Numbered from the stretch's first letter, positions 36,771 through 48,085 are shown. The stretch is DNA of 64,000 bases from Balaenoptera acutorostrata (GCF_949987535.1 NC_080074.1:30403478-30467477), one strand, 5' to 3'. Notes: generated from the letters alone by a model not told the origin. Made by a program: numbers and translations.

Positions 36771-38290
36771 TGGCCCAGTATGAGTAGTGTGCCAAAAAGA
36801 TAGAGATATTGAAAAGTTCAGAGTGTTTGAGGAGGCATATATGGTTTATATCTGAACACAAAGGAAGATAGGTTAAAAGAATCCATTGCTCTATAATGCC
36901 TTTTTATCCTCACCACATACAGTGTTAGAAGTAAAAGAGGGAAGACCTCATAAAACAAGAAATTTGCCCTAAAATTACTTTAGGGCAAAATAGAAGTGCT
37001 TGAAAAAAACAAAACTAAGAGTCCAGTCCAAGCAAGGGTATGGCAAATCCAGGTGAGACCTAGGTCAGTATCTATATCCTAAGTCAGCCTCAAAGAGAAA
37101 CTGATGGATAAACTTGAGAAACTCAAAAAAAAGTCAATGGGTGCTGTGACAGAAGGTAGAATATATGACGAATAGAATTTTAAAAAGGTTAAAAAAAACA
37201 GGTCCTAGGAAAAGGGCTAACTGGATGGAAAAATGGGCACCCATGAATCCATAGATATAAGCAGAAGGGAGCCAAGTATATGGCATGACTTCTCAATGAA
37301 GTTTTTAATTTTAATAATAAATATGATAATAATATTAACTAACATTTATTCCATACTTATTTGCCAAGCTTTATAGAATCTTTATCTATTAACTGATTGT
37401 ATTCACTCCTTCGTATTTATGAGGCAGGCACAATAATTATTCCATTTTATAAATGAAAGAAACTGAGACACAGAGAAGACAATTAAATTGCCCAGGTCAC
37501 ATAGCTAAAGTGAGAAACAAAGCCAGGACTTGAATTCAGGCAGACAGGAGGCAGGTTGTGCAAAGAGAAGGGATGCTAGCTGCCACCAGCATCATGGAAG
37601 GACTTGACAACTCTAACTTCATGTTTTCCAAGGGGGACACTATGTTATTCACCACTCCTCAGAAAGCCTAGGAAAAAAGCCTTGGATCATATTCTGTGAA
37701 GAGTCGAGATGAATCTAGGATTAGAAAATATATCTCTCCAACTCATTTAACATAAATTCAATACACAAATTCCCAAACTGACCAAATTAATAAAACAGAA
37801 TGCCAATTTATTTTAATAACCATGAATTCTCAGGAGAATTTTCACATTGAAGTACATCATGTATTAGTTGAGGTCAACTATGGACAAACATCCAGTACTC
37901 TTCACAATCACAAATACTTATAACAAAAAGAGAAGAAAATGAACAAAGAAAGAAAATCTCCCCTTGGCTTAAATTCTTATCACTTAGGCAAGTTGAAGTA
38001 ATCAACAACTGAGGGAAAATGTGAAAAGTACAGCTATACTAAGTAAATACTTCAACATCACAAGGGTAGGGCTACCATTTTAATTCCTTTCTTCTCAAAG
38101 GTCTCACTATTTCTAGGTTTTTCCCATGAGATGCTACCTTCTCTTTTACAATGAAGACATCAGTGGAAATTGTGCTACATTTTATATGATAAACTATTGT
38201 AACTTTGCTGGAATGCCTCCATCCAGAATGGAGGCATCTTTATAGGATCAAAGTGTCTGTCATGTAAAAGTAAATGCATTTGGATGATAT
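36771..38290. other. Unassigned sequence with MIR and two hairpins
   Basis: A minus-strand MIR is visible at about 37325-37560 ('gaggcaggcacaataattattcc', 'gaaactgagacacagagaag', 'ggtcacatagctaaagtgag'). Two perfect inverted repeats lie at 36963-36989 and 38213-38237. The rest is unassigned. Confidence 0.6.
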
Positions 38291-38673
38291 CGTTATAAAG
38301 AAATAACAGTCCAAAATGGAGTCACTTGTGCTAAGCCCACCTCACCCAAGTGAGACTTCATACCTAACCTAATTGCAGTTTCAGCCCCTCCCAGTAATGT
38401 AACCATCTAATCAGTCAATCTGGAATTACCTGGTCAGCACTAATGAGGTAATCTGCCTAATAGACACCCTCCATCCCCCAAAGAGAGGTGACCTTGCTTG
38501 AATTATACACGCTTCCTTTTCTCGCCCCCTTTCTGCCTATAAAAGCCTTCTATTTTGTACAGCTCCTTGAAGCTCCTTTCTGTATACTAGACGGGACGCT
38601 GCCCAACTCATAAATCATTGAACAAAGCCAATTTGATCTTTAAATTTACTCAGTTGAATTTTGCTTTTTAACA
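38291..38673 (+). repeat. Provirus 5' LTR
   Basis: It begins 'cgttataaagaaataacag' (the canonical TG has become CG) and ends near 'ttgctttttaaca'. A TATA box 'tataaaa' lies at 38538-38544. The polyadenylation signal position reads AACAAA (38621-38626), where the 3' LTR has AATAAA. The end after 'aaca' is approximate, and I cannot assign the primer-binding tRNA from the bases that follow. Confidence 0.8.
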
Positions 38674-39600
38674 GATTTAGTGACTGTGGTGGGATCCAAA
38701 TTGCACTTCTGATGGCACTTGGGGACAAGAAACACAGGCTGTATCCTGCAAACCCGTTAAGTTTACTGTCTTTCTCACCATTTCTTAGAGTGGTGGTTAA
38801 GTTCCTCTTTCTTCTGAGCTCTGCTCTCTGTGTGGAGCTCCTGGTCTAGTTGGCTTTTTACTCCACAATTCCCAATTGATTGGAAACCCCAGCCCCTGAT
38901 TCTGTCCCAAGGTCCTCGTAGAAACTGTTAGTGACAGTTTGCAGTTCCTTATTTATGTGGGGCCCCATTCCACAGTCCCTATTTGTTGAAGTCTGATGGT
39001 TCAGCCCTTTCCTCAGTCCCCCAGTTCTACATTGGGAATTGCTGGAGGTATGAACAAGGCCTTCAGTTGGCCAGTCTGCTGTGACATCTAAATCCTAGCC
39101 CTTGGTTCTGTCCCCAGATTTCCCACTGGGAACTGCTGGTGGCACCTGCAGCTCCCCATTTGTTTGTAATCAGCCTTCAGTCCCCATTGATTGGGGTCTG
39201 CTGGTTCAGTCCTTTCCCCAGTTCCTACTTCATTGGTTACTGCTTGTATGTTAATGTGCACATTAGGTAAAGGCTACTGCGAATGGGAACCTCAAAGCCA
39301 AAAGCCACAAAAATTGGTTGGCAGATTGAGCATTTACAAGCTGTGAGAGCATTCCCCACCTAACCCAAAGCATCTCATGTTAAGGTAGGTTGGTCATGGG
39401 ACAGGTCAGATTGATACTACATCACCCGCCAACCTCAAGTAAATTTCTGGGCAACAAGTTATGCTGCAAAACACCACACAGTCTCCAAGCTTTCAGCACA
39501 TTCCTTTTAAGTATTAGTTTGGCTCTGAGAGGCCCAGAGGCTTAGCTAAAAAAATAAATAAGTAATAAAGATCGGATCTGTAAAATCTGAAGAGTTAAGT
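38674..39600 (+). other. Provirus leader with an imperfect internal duplication
   Basis: This region precedes the gag remnant. It contains two similar blocks of about 130 bases (38887-39016 and 39091-39221). Each starts near 'cctagcccttggttctgtcc' or its relative and ends 'cagtcctttccccag' or 'cagccctttcctcag'. No coding potential is apparent. Confidence 0.6.
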
Positions 39601-40060
39601 ACACCACCTTCCAGCACGCCTCCTTTGATGATGTTTAAGAACCGAGGTCCTGGAAGCTGTAGATATCTACAAACATGGAAAAATCTTACTAAATACAATC
39701 TTGAATTGCAATGGTCATTATGGGGAATGTTCCAATTAGACAGGGTTGTTGATTTAAGAGTGTACTCGAAAGTAAGGATTCCTAAATTAAACAGAGGGGA
39801 TACCTATTTTGATTGGTATGTAGAAGCTTCCAAAAGGCTTCAAGATTCCAAAATAGCTTTATCAAAAGTTTGATTGAAAAAGGGTAATAAAAAATTAAAG
39901 ACATCAAAGATATCTAAAACAACACCTAGGCCTCCCTCATGATACCCTCTTAAGGGTTCATCATCGTAACACTGGCCAAGAAATCAATGTCTCAGTTATA
40001 AGCAATGGGAACACTGGAAAAGAGATTGTCCTCAAAGGCCCTATGCACAGTCTTCAACAT
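39601..40060 (+). pseudogene. gag: gag remnant (capsid-like and nucleocapsid)
   Basis: An 82-codon open frame (39625-39873) lies where the gag capsid region is expected; its identity there is by position only. Just downstream, 39988-40029 encodes a retroviral zinc-knuckle-like stretch beginning at Cys and ending H-W-K-R-D-C. Its second cysteine is lost and the conserved glycine is changed, so the finger is dead. In retroviruses this domain packages genomic RNA. The reading frame between the two is broken. Confidence 0.6.
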
Positions 40061-40199
40061 CAACTCGAATGTCCCCATATCTAATTTCGAAGTAGGTCCC
40101 CCATATGAACCCCTCCCAGAGTTGATGAGACTTCAAGGGATTTTCTGGTAAATTGCTATGTTATTCCCTTAAACAGATAAGGAAAAATGAAATTAAAAC

Positions 40200-40260
40200 T
40201 AATGAAAAACCTTACCAAATTCTGGTAGATACTGGAGTTACACTCTCTATTTTAAATCTC
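40200..40260 (+). pseudogene. Retroviral aspartic protease remnant
   Basis: The frame at 40225-40245 gives VDTGVTL, the active-site loop of retroviral aspartic proteases (typically LVDTGA), with Val in place of the usual Ala. It lies just after the zinc-knuckle remnant, as in the gag-pro-pol order. Similarity beyond this loop fades within tens of codons, so only the N-terminal part of the protease is recognisable. Confidence 0.7.
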
Positions 40261-43200
40261 ACTGGGAACCTGCAGATGGGATCCTGAGAAAACTGACAAA
40301 AGCCGGCTAAGGGTGAGAATTCTTACCAGAGTCAGCTCTCCCAGATCTCTGTCTGTAGTATCTGATAAAGAGAGAAAAAATATCTTTTGCATCTTCTTTG
40401 AGGATGCCTCCTAAGTGCAAGGAGTTATTCAATACTGCAGAAATATTAACCATTTGTCCTGGCTGAAAACTGACAAGATATTTAAAAAGATTGTTAAGTA
40501 GTTTTGTGGTCAGAAATTGGCCAGAATTTGGAAGCTGATATTTAGAGCATAATAGGAAATTCTTTAGACTTTCTCTCCTAAGTTAAAATAAAACTATGGA
40601 ACCAGAGGGAAAGAAAAAAAACTTCTAAGGTCCTTGTAAAAGGATTTATGGATGAATCAATCTATGATGTAATTTAGGCTTCAACCCAATTCTTTGAGGA
40701 ATTGAGAGCAACTGTACTTACCTTACAGGTAACCTGAAACTTTTAAATTTTGCTAAGTTAAATTAAATGATGGATAGTCATTAAATATATAGATAATTTC
40801 TAAATAAGAGGAAATACTGAAACATTAATTATGGAACAGGGTTTATGCACTTTGGGCTTCCTTTTACAGAGAAACTAAAATATACTTGGATCTATTATTA
40901 AACATGTTTTGTGCCACACTAAAAAACTTACTATGAGAAAGCATATGTTTCTGGAAATTATAAAAGGTACTTATAAATTTATGAAGCCACAGAATGATAG
41001 TGTAGACACTTCACAATTGTTTACTTCTTTATTTTCACTAAAAAATTAAGGTTTTAAGGGTTAAAAAGTCTAATATATGTTATTAAAACTACGAGAGGGA
41101 CTTCCGTGGCAGTCCAATGGTTAAGATTCCGAGCTTCCAATTAGATCCCTGGTCAGGGAACTAAGATCCCACATGTCACACAGTGCAGCCAAAAAAAAAA
41201 AAAAAATTAAAAATAACTACTAGAAATAATAAGAGAAATATCTCTGTATGCAAGGAAAGTAGGATATGTGTGTTCGGTAAGAGAAGTTCTGAAACATGGA
41301 GATATATTTTTTGTTGAGGGAAAAGAAAATAATTTTGTCCTGAAGTGAAACTGGTTATTTCAGAACGGGAAATAGAAGAAAGCACAAATTCAGTAGAAAG
41401 TTGGGGAGAGAGAAAGAGAGAGAGAGAGAATTTGACCTTGTGTAATCAAGTTGTCTAAAATCAAATGCATTTACTGTAAGGGTTATAAAATTAACATTTA
41501 ATACCATAGTGTACTTATGTGAAAAAAATCCTTAATTGTATTATATACATCCATTAAAGAACAAGTTTTCTTAGATCATTAGTCTACTATTAATAAGAAA
41601 CTTTACAACTACTTAACTTTCTGTATTTGCCTGTGAAGTCTTTAATTGTTATCATGGTTAAGTGGATAACTAAGTATTGTTCCAGTGACCTGTGATCCTA
41701 TTTGACCAAGTGTTTTAAAAGCTTTTGGTATTTTGACAAACCTCCCAAAATCTAATTCTAGGTGAAGTCTTTTTGACCTCAAGCTAACTCTGGGATTTTC
41801 CAGAGGACCCATGGAACATCTCAAAAGATTTGTTCTCTGCCTTTATAAAAAGGGTGATGTTAAACTAATTAGGCTTATTTGATATGTTAAATTACATGTG
41901 AAGCATTGTCAAGTAAAAAGTAACATTAAGTCTTTTTAAGTTGTATTTGTATATGTTTTCCAGAAATTATATGAAATTCCTAAAGTCTGATTTGTCCTGA
42001 TATAATGTTATCAGTCATAATCCCAGTTATTATCTTAAAGGCTATGTGTCACAAAAATAACAAAATTCCCTTGTCAATTCCATTGTAATGAACTCTCAAC
42101 AGATCTCTAATAATGAACATTTTTTAAGTCTTTTTACAGGTAGTTATTGTTTTACTCTGATACTTTGCAAAAGTCTTCCTGCAAAAGTACTTTATCTTCA
42201 AGAAGATTCAAGGAAAGTACAGGTTTCTGATAACTTTAAGATCATAAAACTGAACTGGGTAAGAATTTCCAGAACAAATGGAAAAACTGGATTCAAACAA
42301 AACAAGTATTAATTACATGGGACTGAATGAACTGACGAGGATGATCATAATTTTTATGATGTTTTGTCTGAAACACTGCTGGCTCCTTAATGTTTTATTT
42401 TTCCAGATTTAAGGAAACCTTTTCTCTTAAGCTATCTGTGACATACAGTAATTTGGTAAAGCATACCTTTGTAAACAAAGATGAAACTTTTATTTTTTCT
42501 CCCTGCCTGATCCCTCCAGAATTCAGAAACACTTAAGTATTCTTTTTATGGCAAAAGAGTTAGCTATTTGCATAAGTTCAATGAGAATCTATTCTGTCGG
42601 TAATAGGACACAATTGGAAATATTGTGACTTTCACTGAATTGTCCTATTTGAGAGACAGATGTGCATAGACTCAGAAATGACCAGTTTTAAGGAACTACA
42701 GCTACCTTTATGGAGCCAATAAAACCCCTTGGAAAAAAATGACCTGGTACCTTGTTCACAAGGTTCTACAAAAGCAGTCTTAAAAGAGTTTATATGGTCA
42801 ATCACTATTCTTGCTGCATTTATGTAAACAAGCCACATCTAATGTAAACAAATTAGTTTTACTGTGATTACCCTTGGAAAAAAGAAATGGGAGTAACTGT
42901 GGAGAGAAAAATTATGTTTGTACCTTTGTCTATTTTAGATTCTAATCTTGCTCATTGTCTTTGAGGTTTTGTTATACACATGTACACTGGACTAGATCCT
43001 GAGTCTTTCTAGTTTCCTTAAATATCTGGCTATAACTTTCTAAATTAACATTTCCAATTTTCTCCCACTCTTTGATTTGTAATCACTAAGAACAAAGACT
43101 GCCCCTGTATCCCCTTAGAAGAGACTATATCAGGTCTTCCTCACTACCTAGGCAGCAGGCAAACTTCAGGGACTTGAACCTTGGATACACATCTCACAGC

Positions 43201-43380
43201 TGAAAAAGCCTCCACCTGACATCTGATCCTGTGCTGATGTTGGAGACCTCTGAATCAAATTGATGAGGAGGAGAAGTAGCTGACAGAGATATAGACTACT
43301 TCCCCCCAAGACACTATATCAAGACTTCATACTTAAAATAAGAGACTCTCTCTTTTTCTCTTTTTTTTTTCTTTACTCTG
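40261..43380 (+). other. Provirus internal region, pol not recognisable
   Basis: Between protease and env I see no YxDD box, RNase H or integrase HHCC/DDE signature. The sequence is AT-rich with only short open frames. About 43140-43270 may be a spacer before env. The region may be a diverged or rearranged pol remnant, or other sequence that entered later. A (GA)n tract lies at about 41405-41429, just after the SINE. Confidence 0.5.
41087..41224 (+). mobile_element. Short tRNA-derived SINE with TSD
   Basis: The body (41097-41214) reads 'gacttccgtggcagtcc', 'tccctggtcagggaactaag', 'ccacatgtcacacagtgcagcc', then a poly(A) tail. It is a shorter relative of the CHR SINEs that keeps only the tRNA-related part. 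The flanks 'aactacgaga' (41087-41096) and 'aactactaga' (41215-41224) match at 9 of 10 positions. It inserted into the provirus, so it is younger than the provirus. Confidence 0.88.
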
Positions 43381-44280
43381 GCATTGGCCTGGAAAGACTA
43401 TGCCATCATCTATATCTCCCAGGTCATTGCTAAGGGGGATAAACTTTCAGACAAATGGATCTGTCCATAATGCTAGAATCTATTAACAGTGCCACCTTAG
43501 CAGGAGTGGTTTGTGCCCCAACAGGATTTAATTTTGTCTGGAGTGGTTCTCATTCTCTGTGGGCCTATGAATGCCTAAATGGATGGTGCATAACTGGGTA
43601 ATACCTCTCAGGTAATCTAACTGTGCTCCTGATTATTCATAAACAAAGACCCCTTATTAGTAGATTCTCCTGAATTTACATCAATGAGTTAAAAAAGGAC
43701 CTATGGGGATGGGTTCATGATTCAGAATCTGCTTCCTTTGACAGGACCCTACTTCCCTGTCTAGGAATAAGTGCAAATAAATCTACCAGCAATATTCTCT
43801 CCTTAACCCTTGAAGATATTTCAGAACCTGCTGCTAAAGCAAAAGCTGTCCAGCAAAATTCCTTAGACTTTCTGGCCAAAGTTGTTCTTAATAATAGGGG
43901 AGCCCTTGATTATCTTCTATCTGAGCAAAGAGGTGGCTGTGCTGTGGCCACTGCTACCTGCTGTACCTGGATTAACACTTCTGAGGAAGTTGAAACTCAG
44001 TTGCATAAGATCGCTGAACAAGCCACTTTACTTAAGAAGGTGACTCTTTCAACAGGAACTTTCTTTGACTTATTTGATTTTGACTGATTTGGGTCTTGGG
44101 GACCATGGCTCTGAAGTACACTCCAAGCATCTGGAATTATCCTACTTATAATAATCATAGTAGTCTCCCTGGTATGTTGTATTCTCTCAAAAGCTTTAAA
44201 TGCAGGTTCACAGCTGCTAACCACCAAGCAAATCATCTCCCTAAGACTGAAATGTCAAAGAAGGAACAAAGAAAATGACC
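43381..44280 (+). pseudogene. env: env remnant (SU C-terminus and TM)
   Basis: The 43500-43640 stretch resembles the C-terminal part of gammaretrovirus-like SU, with spaced Cys and Trp residues. From about 43790 a TM ectodomain is readable: a heptad-rich helix, the conserved region before the disulphide loop, and CX6CC at 43938-43964. In-frame TGA codons at 44085-44087 and 44112-44114 precede a hydrophobic segment (44133-44186) that would be the membrane anchor, and the frame ends at about 44278. Further stops lie upstream (for example TAA near 43600). Such proteins mediate membrane fusion in intact viruses, but this copy cannot make one. Confidence 0.85.
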
Positions 44281-44480
44281 TGCTAAAACGACTGTGAACT
44301 TGATGTCATGACCTGTGAATATTACAGAGATTCAGCAAAAAAAGTCATGACCTGTGAATGTCTCACAGAGGATCAGTAAAAGCTGCAAGAACTACAGAGT
44401 GGTAGCTGAGAGTGGCGCTAATGCCTTAAATTTTGATCACAGATGTCAGTTAAGCTAAGAGTCTGATCAAGAAGGGAAAC
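44281..44480 (+). other. Provirus 3' untranslated region and polypurine tract
   Basis: This contains a tandem duplication of about 39 bases starting 'gtcatgacctgtgaat' (44305 and 44344). It ends with a short purine-rich run 'aagaagggaaa' immediately before the 3' LTR, the expected position of the polypurine tract that primes plus-strand synthesis. Confidence 0.75.
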
Positions 44481-44660
44481 TGTTAAAAAGAAATAACAGG
44501 CCCAAAATGGAGTCACGTGTGCTAGGCCCACATCACCAAACCAAGACTTAGCACCTAACTTAAATGTAGCTCCAGCCCCTTTTAGGAATGTAACCTGATT
44601 CATGAATTATTGAATAAAGCCAATTTGATCTTTAAATTACTCAGTTGAATTTTTTTAATA
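44481..44660 (+). repeat. Provirus 3' LTR, internally deleted
   Basis: It begins 'tgttaaaaagaaataacagg' and aligns to the 5' LTR over the first 110 or so bases and the last 60 or so. About 200 bases present in the 5' LTR (roughly 38403-38607, including the TATA box) are missing. AATAAA is present at 44613-44618. The right end is approximate. Confidence 0.8.
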
Positions 44661-45929
44661 ATATTTAAGATTTTGTCTCTTCAAGATACTATAGTGAGAT
44701 CTGCTATTTTAAATATTTCTTGAATATATTTAAATTAAGATAGGATTATGCTTTATAGGGAACCTTGATTTTAATAGCAATTAAATATTAATATAAATTA
44801 GCTTTTTCACTTTCACAGTATTATTAGGAGGCTGCCTGCAATTTAAACTTCATCAAGGGTTGATTTGAATATTTAAACTTCAAAGCATTAATAATCATTT
44901 GTAAAAATCTTTACATGCATTTTTTTTCTTTTACACATTGAACAGAAAGAATATTTCTCTTTTGAAGAAAATGCCTTAAGAGAAAGTATGAATGTCCATT
45001 TCATGGTGAAAATAAAAACCAGTAAAGAAATCCATAGCTACCACGAACTAAAGGTTTATTTGAAGAAAAAGCAAAGGTGGGTGGGAGAAATTAAATGTGT
45101 ACCTTGTCTTTCCAACCTCTTTCCTTTAATTTGACGGAATGACAACTAACAGAGAGACTTGTCTTCTTTTAAGAAAAATAACTTTTAGCTCCAAATTTGA
45201 GATACCCACAGAGCTTTCACCAGCTATCAATGCTTATTTAAATGTCTTTTAGAAAGATTTGCCCATCTGGAGTTGCAAATGAACAAAGCATTTGAAATAT
45301 GGTACCTTTTCCTTAAAGGAAATATCATGTTAATGACTAGCTGATAATTGAGAGAAAGTTCCTATTATATTTTTAAAAAAATATCTATGGCATTGTGTAC
45401 AGCTGGCTCAGAGTATTACCCAATTGGCAGCATACTTCTTTCTCTGCCAACAGCTCTGCAAACTTTTCTCCTACTTCTTTTACTCATCTTCCCTTTTCTC
45501 TTTATTTCTCTACCCACAAGTCTTCCCCATGTGTTTCTTCTTTGTATTTCTGTCACTTCTTGGCCCAATGAAATTCCTAGTGTCCAATCTCTCTGATGAC
45601 ATTTGCGATTAAACTAACAAATATTAGCTATTTTTCCTCTAATATATTACACTAAATTAAGGAGACAAGTATTTCCATTAATGAATCAAGTAGCACATTT
45701 AAGAAAAATGGAAGTTTATGACTTATCATTCCGTTTCCTAGCTACTACTTTTGTCCAAGGAAACCTTTGTGAACCATATTTTTTATCCTCTAGCAAAGTA
45801 AAATGTGAAGCTCAAGGACACTGGAGATTTCTTCCTTTTAATCTTAAAGAAAATATTCAATTTTGACATCTACTTTATTGACCCTAATCATAACTGAACA
45901 TTTACTATGGGCCAAAAAAATGTCTTAAG
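44661..45929. other. Unassigned sequence
   Basis: No repeat or gene is recognised. The open frames (up to 82 codons, 45348-45596) translate to hydrophobic Leu/Phe/Ser-rich stretches from pyrimidine-rich DNA. Confidence 0.45.
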
Positions 45930-46471
45930 TGTGAAGGGAAGCAGAAATTTGTCACCTCCAAATATGCCTCTTTGGCATAGGAATTCTTTTAGGCTGATTA
46001 TTTTTAAGAACATCAAACATAGAAAAATCTCTTGAAAACTAAGTACAAATTACACTTTTGTAAGAGACATTTGCATTTATAAGGGAAATCTCCGTTTTTA
46101 AAGGTGCTTCCCTCTTTGTACCAAGAGAAGGATGATACTAAATCTCTAGAAACTCTTATTCATGGAGAAGGCAATGACATAAATCTGCACAACCTTACTC
46201 TTGCTTACAGTGCTTTTCCTGGTAACCTTCCATAACTGGTCTCTCCCCAGTCAACACCTTCCTTTGTCTTTCTAGAGATGTTATTTAAAATGGCAGCTTG
46301 GGCCATTTGGAGAAGTCATTCAGTTTTCCTGGGTATCTCTCATGTATACAGGAGGCATACATGCTATTAAACTTTTGTTTGTTTTTCTCCTGTTAATCTG
46401 TCTTTTGTTACATGGATGTCTTAGCTAAGAACCTAGAAAAGTAGAGGGAAAATTATTTTTCCTCCCTCACA
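45930..46471 (+). repeat. Solo LTR-like element, plus strand
   Basis: It starts 'tgtgaagggaagcagaaattt' and ends 'ggaaaattatttttcctccctcaca', giving TG...CA ends. Its start ('cacctccaaatatgcctctttggcat', 'gctgattatttttaagaa') and its end ('agaacctagaaaagtagaggg') match, in reverse, the two ends of 58534-59092. I take both as solo LTRs of one old endogenous retrovirus family that I cannot name. No 5-bp target duplication is clear. Confidence 0.6.
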
Positions 46472-46479
46472 AGTATTTA

Positions 46480-46690
46480 TATGTGTAAACACAGTTAATC
46501 TTCATAACAATCTTCCAAGGTAAGCACTATTATAATCCTTATTTTACATAAGGACAATAAAGGAATTATTATTATATTATAATAAAGGTGAAATAAAATG
46601 CCTAGATTTATATAGCTGGTAAGTGGTGGAGAAGGATTCAAACCCAGATTGCCCTTCTCAGAAACCTCAGTGGTTGACTGTCACACTACA
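46480..46690 (-). repeat. MIR SINE, minus strand
   Basis: 'cataacaatcttccaaggtaag', 'attataatccttattttacat' and 'tagctggtaagtggtggagaag' followed by 'attcaaacccagattgcc' follow the reversed MIR consensus, with a small TTA-rich expansion near 46565. Confidence 0.8.
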
Positions 46691-46744
46691 TTGTCTTTAC
46701 CCCTGTGTTCAGTCAGAATGCATACAGAAAAAATTAACATTAAA

Positions 46745-47071
46745 AATAAATGCTTCAGGGCTTCCCTGGTGGCGCAGTGGTTGAGAATCCACCTGCCAAT
46801 GCAGGGGACACGGGTTCGAGCCCTTGTCTGGGAAGATCCCACATGCCGCGGAGCAACTGGGCCCGTGAGCCACAACTACTGAGCTTGCGCGTCTGGAGCC
46901 TGTGCTCCGCAACAAGAGAGGCCACGATAGTGAGAGGCCCGCACACCGCGATGAAGAGTGGCCCCTGCTCGCCGCAACTAGAGAAAGCCCTCGCACAGAA
47001 ACGAAGACCCAACACAGCCAAAAATAAATAAATAAATAAGTAAATAAATTTTAAAATAAATAAATGCTTCA
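46745..47071 (+). mobile_element. CHR-type SINE with 13-bp TSD
   Basis: The body (46758-47058) runs from 'gggcttccctggtggcgc', with a B-box-like 'ggttcgagccc', to an (AAAT)n tail. The repeats 'aataaatgcttca' at 46745-46757 and 47059-47071 are identical. It belongs to the same shortened subfamily as the copies at 17.0, 18.1, 20.6 and 48.2 kb. Open frames here (up to 127 codons) are by-products. Confidence 0.95.
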
Positions 47072-47959
47072 AATATAGCTGCCAAGCAGTTCTGCAGACC
47101 TTGTAGAAAGTATATACCCTTGTGTTGTTTGCAGACATGAATGAAACTCTTTATATATTAAGATTGATGTTTAAATAAACATTTTTGTCACTATATTTCC
47201 AGATGAATATGAAATATGCTCATCCTTCCTTGTGTTCAAAATAACTAAAGTTTCCTCCCTATAAGTCTCTGAATTTAAAAAAAAGAAAAGAAATGATGAT
47301 GATTTGTGTCTGGACGAGCTGCACACTACCCAGGTGCTTTTAATGGTTAGGTTTCACATTAAGAAAACATTTGCCATGGAAACATCTGGAAAACAGATCA
47401 CACAAACAGCATTTTACACCAGGGAATCTACTTGAATCAGTTGCTCTTTTTAAAAACTGGCCACCCTGTTCATGCCAACTGTATGCATTTAAAAGCATAT
47501 GAGCTATAAAAATGTCTCATACTTAAGCAATCAGCTTTTCATTACTCTCAAATATTTTATCTGCTAGCCGGTTATACACCATAGCCAAGGCCTTTTCTTT
47601 TCCTATTATCAATCCTGCCCTGAAATAAAGCATGGCTCGGAGTGCTCTTCTCATTTGCTGTGAAAAAAATAGTTAATACCAAGGAGAACCTGATAAATGG
47701 TAAGGAATGGGCCCAAGAAAGAAAATGTCTATGTGGACATACCTTGGTGTATAACTGAGTAGCAACTTATGAAGGATAAGAAAGTTAAGTGTAAAACAAC
47801 GGTTCTTAACTGAGACTTAATGTAAGAAATGGCTGTAGAGGAAACACACTTCCCTCTGATCCATAAATTTGGGAAGGACCAAGTAAATGTGTATTTGAAG
47901 TTTCCCAGGTGATTTTGGTGTACTCCTAGTGAAAAAAAATTTCTATAAATCAATGTTTC
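47072..47959. other. Unassigned sequence
   Basis: Nothing is recognised. A 77-codon minus-strand frame (47729-47962) has no domain. Confidence 0.4.
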
Positions 47960-48085
47960 CAAAATTGCTTAATGATGAGTGGTCTGGGTCACATGCTAAA
48001 AATACAGGTTGTCAGGACCTTCATCTGAAGAATCTGAATTAAGTGAATTTGGGAGTGGAGGTGAGGAGCATATTTTCTCTTTAGA
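47960..48085 (+). repeat. MER20-like (hAT) fragment
   Basis: 'gtctgggtcacatgctaaaaa', 'tacaggttgtcaggacc' and 'gaagaatctgaattaagtg' resemble the middle of MER20-type nonautonomous hAT transposons ('gttaaaaatgcagattcctggg', 'ctgaatcagaatctc'). It is an old copy with no intact terminal repeats. Confidence 0.4.

Larger units (their letters stand above)
38291..44660 (+). mobile_element. Defective class I (ERV1-like) provirus
   Basis: Two related LTRs (38291-38673 and 44481-44660) bracket an internal region with eroded gag zinc-knuckle, protease and env remnants in the expected order. The LTR text ('aaataacag', 'aaaatggagtcac', 'gccaatttgatctttaaa') resembles what I remember of MER34-type ERV1 LTRs; that name needs checking. 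No reverse transcriptase or integrase motif was found between protease and env, so most of pol is deleted or unrecognisable. A SINE has inserted at 41097-41214. The copy is old and non-functional. Confidence 0.85.

Noticed and set aside
38887..39221. CRISPR-like repeat and spacer pattern
   Set aside because: Only two long imperfect units occur, in a vertebrate provirus. There are no short identical repeats at regular spacing here or elsewhere in the window.
43381..44280. Captured (domesticated) env gene
   Set aside because: There are in-frame TGA codons at 44085 and 44112, further upstream stops, and only part of SU remains. No long env open frame exists.
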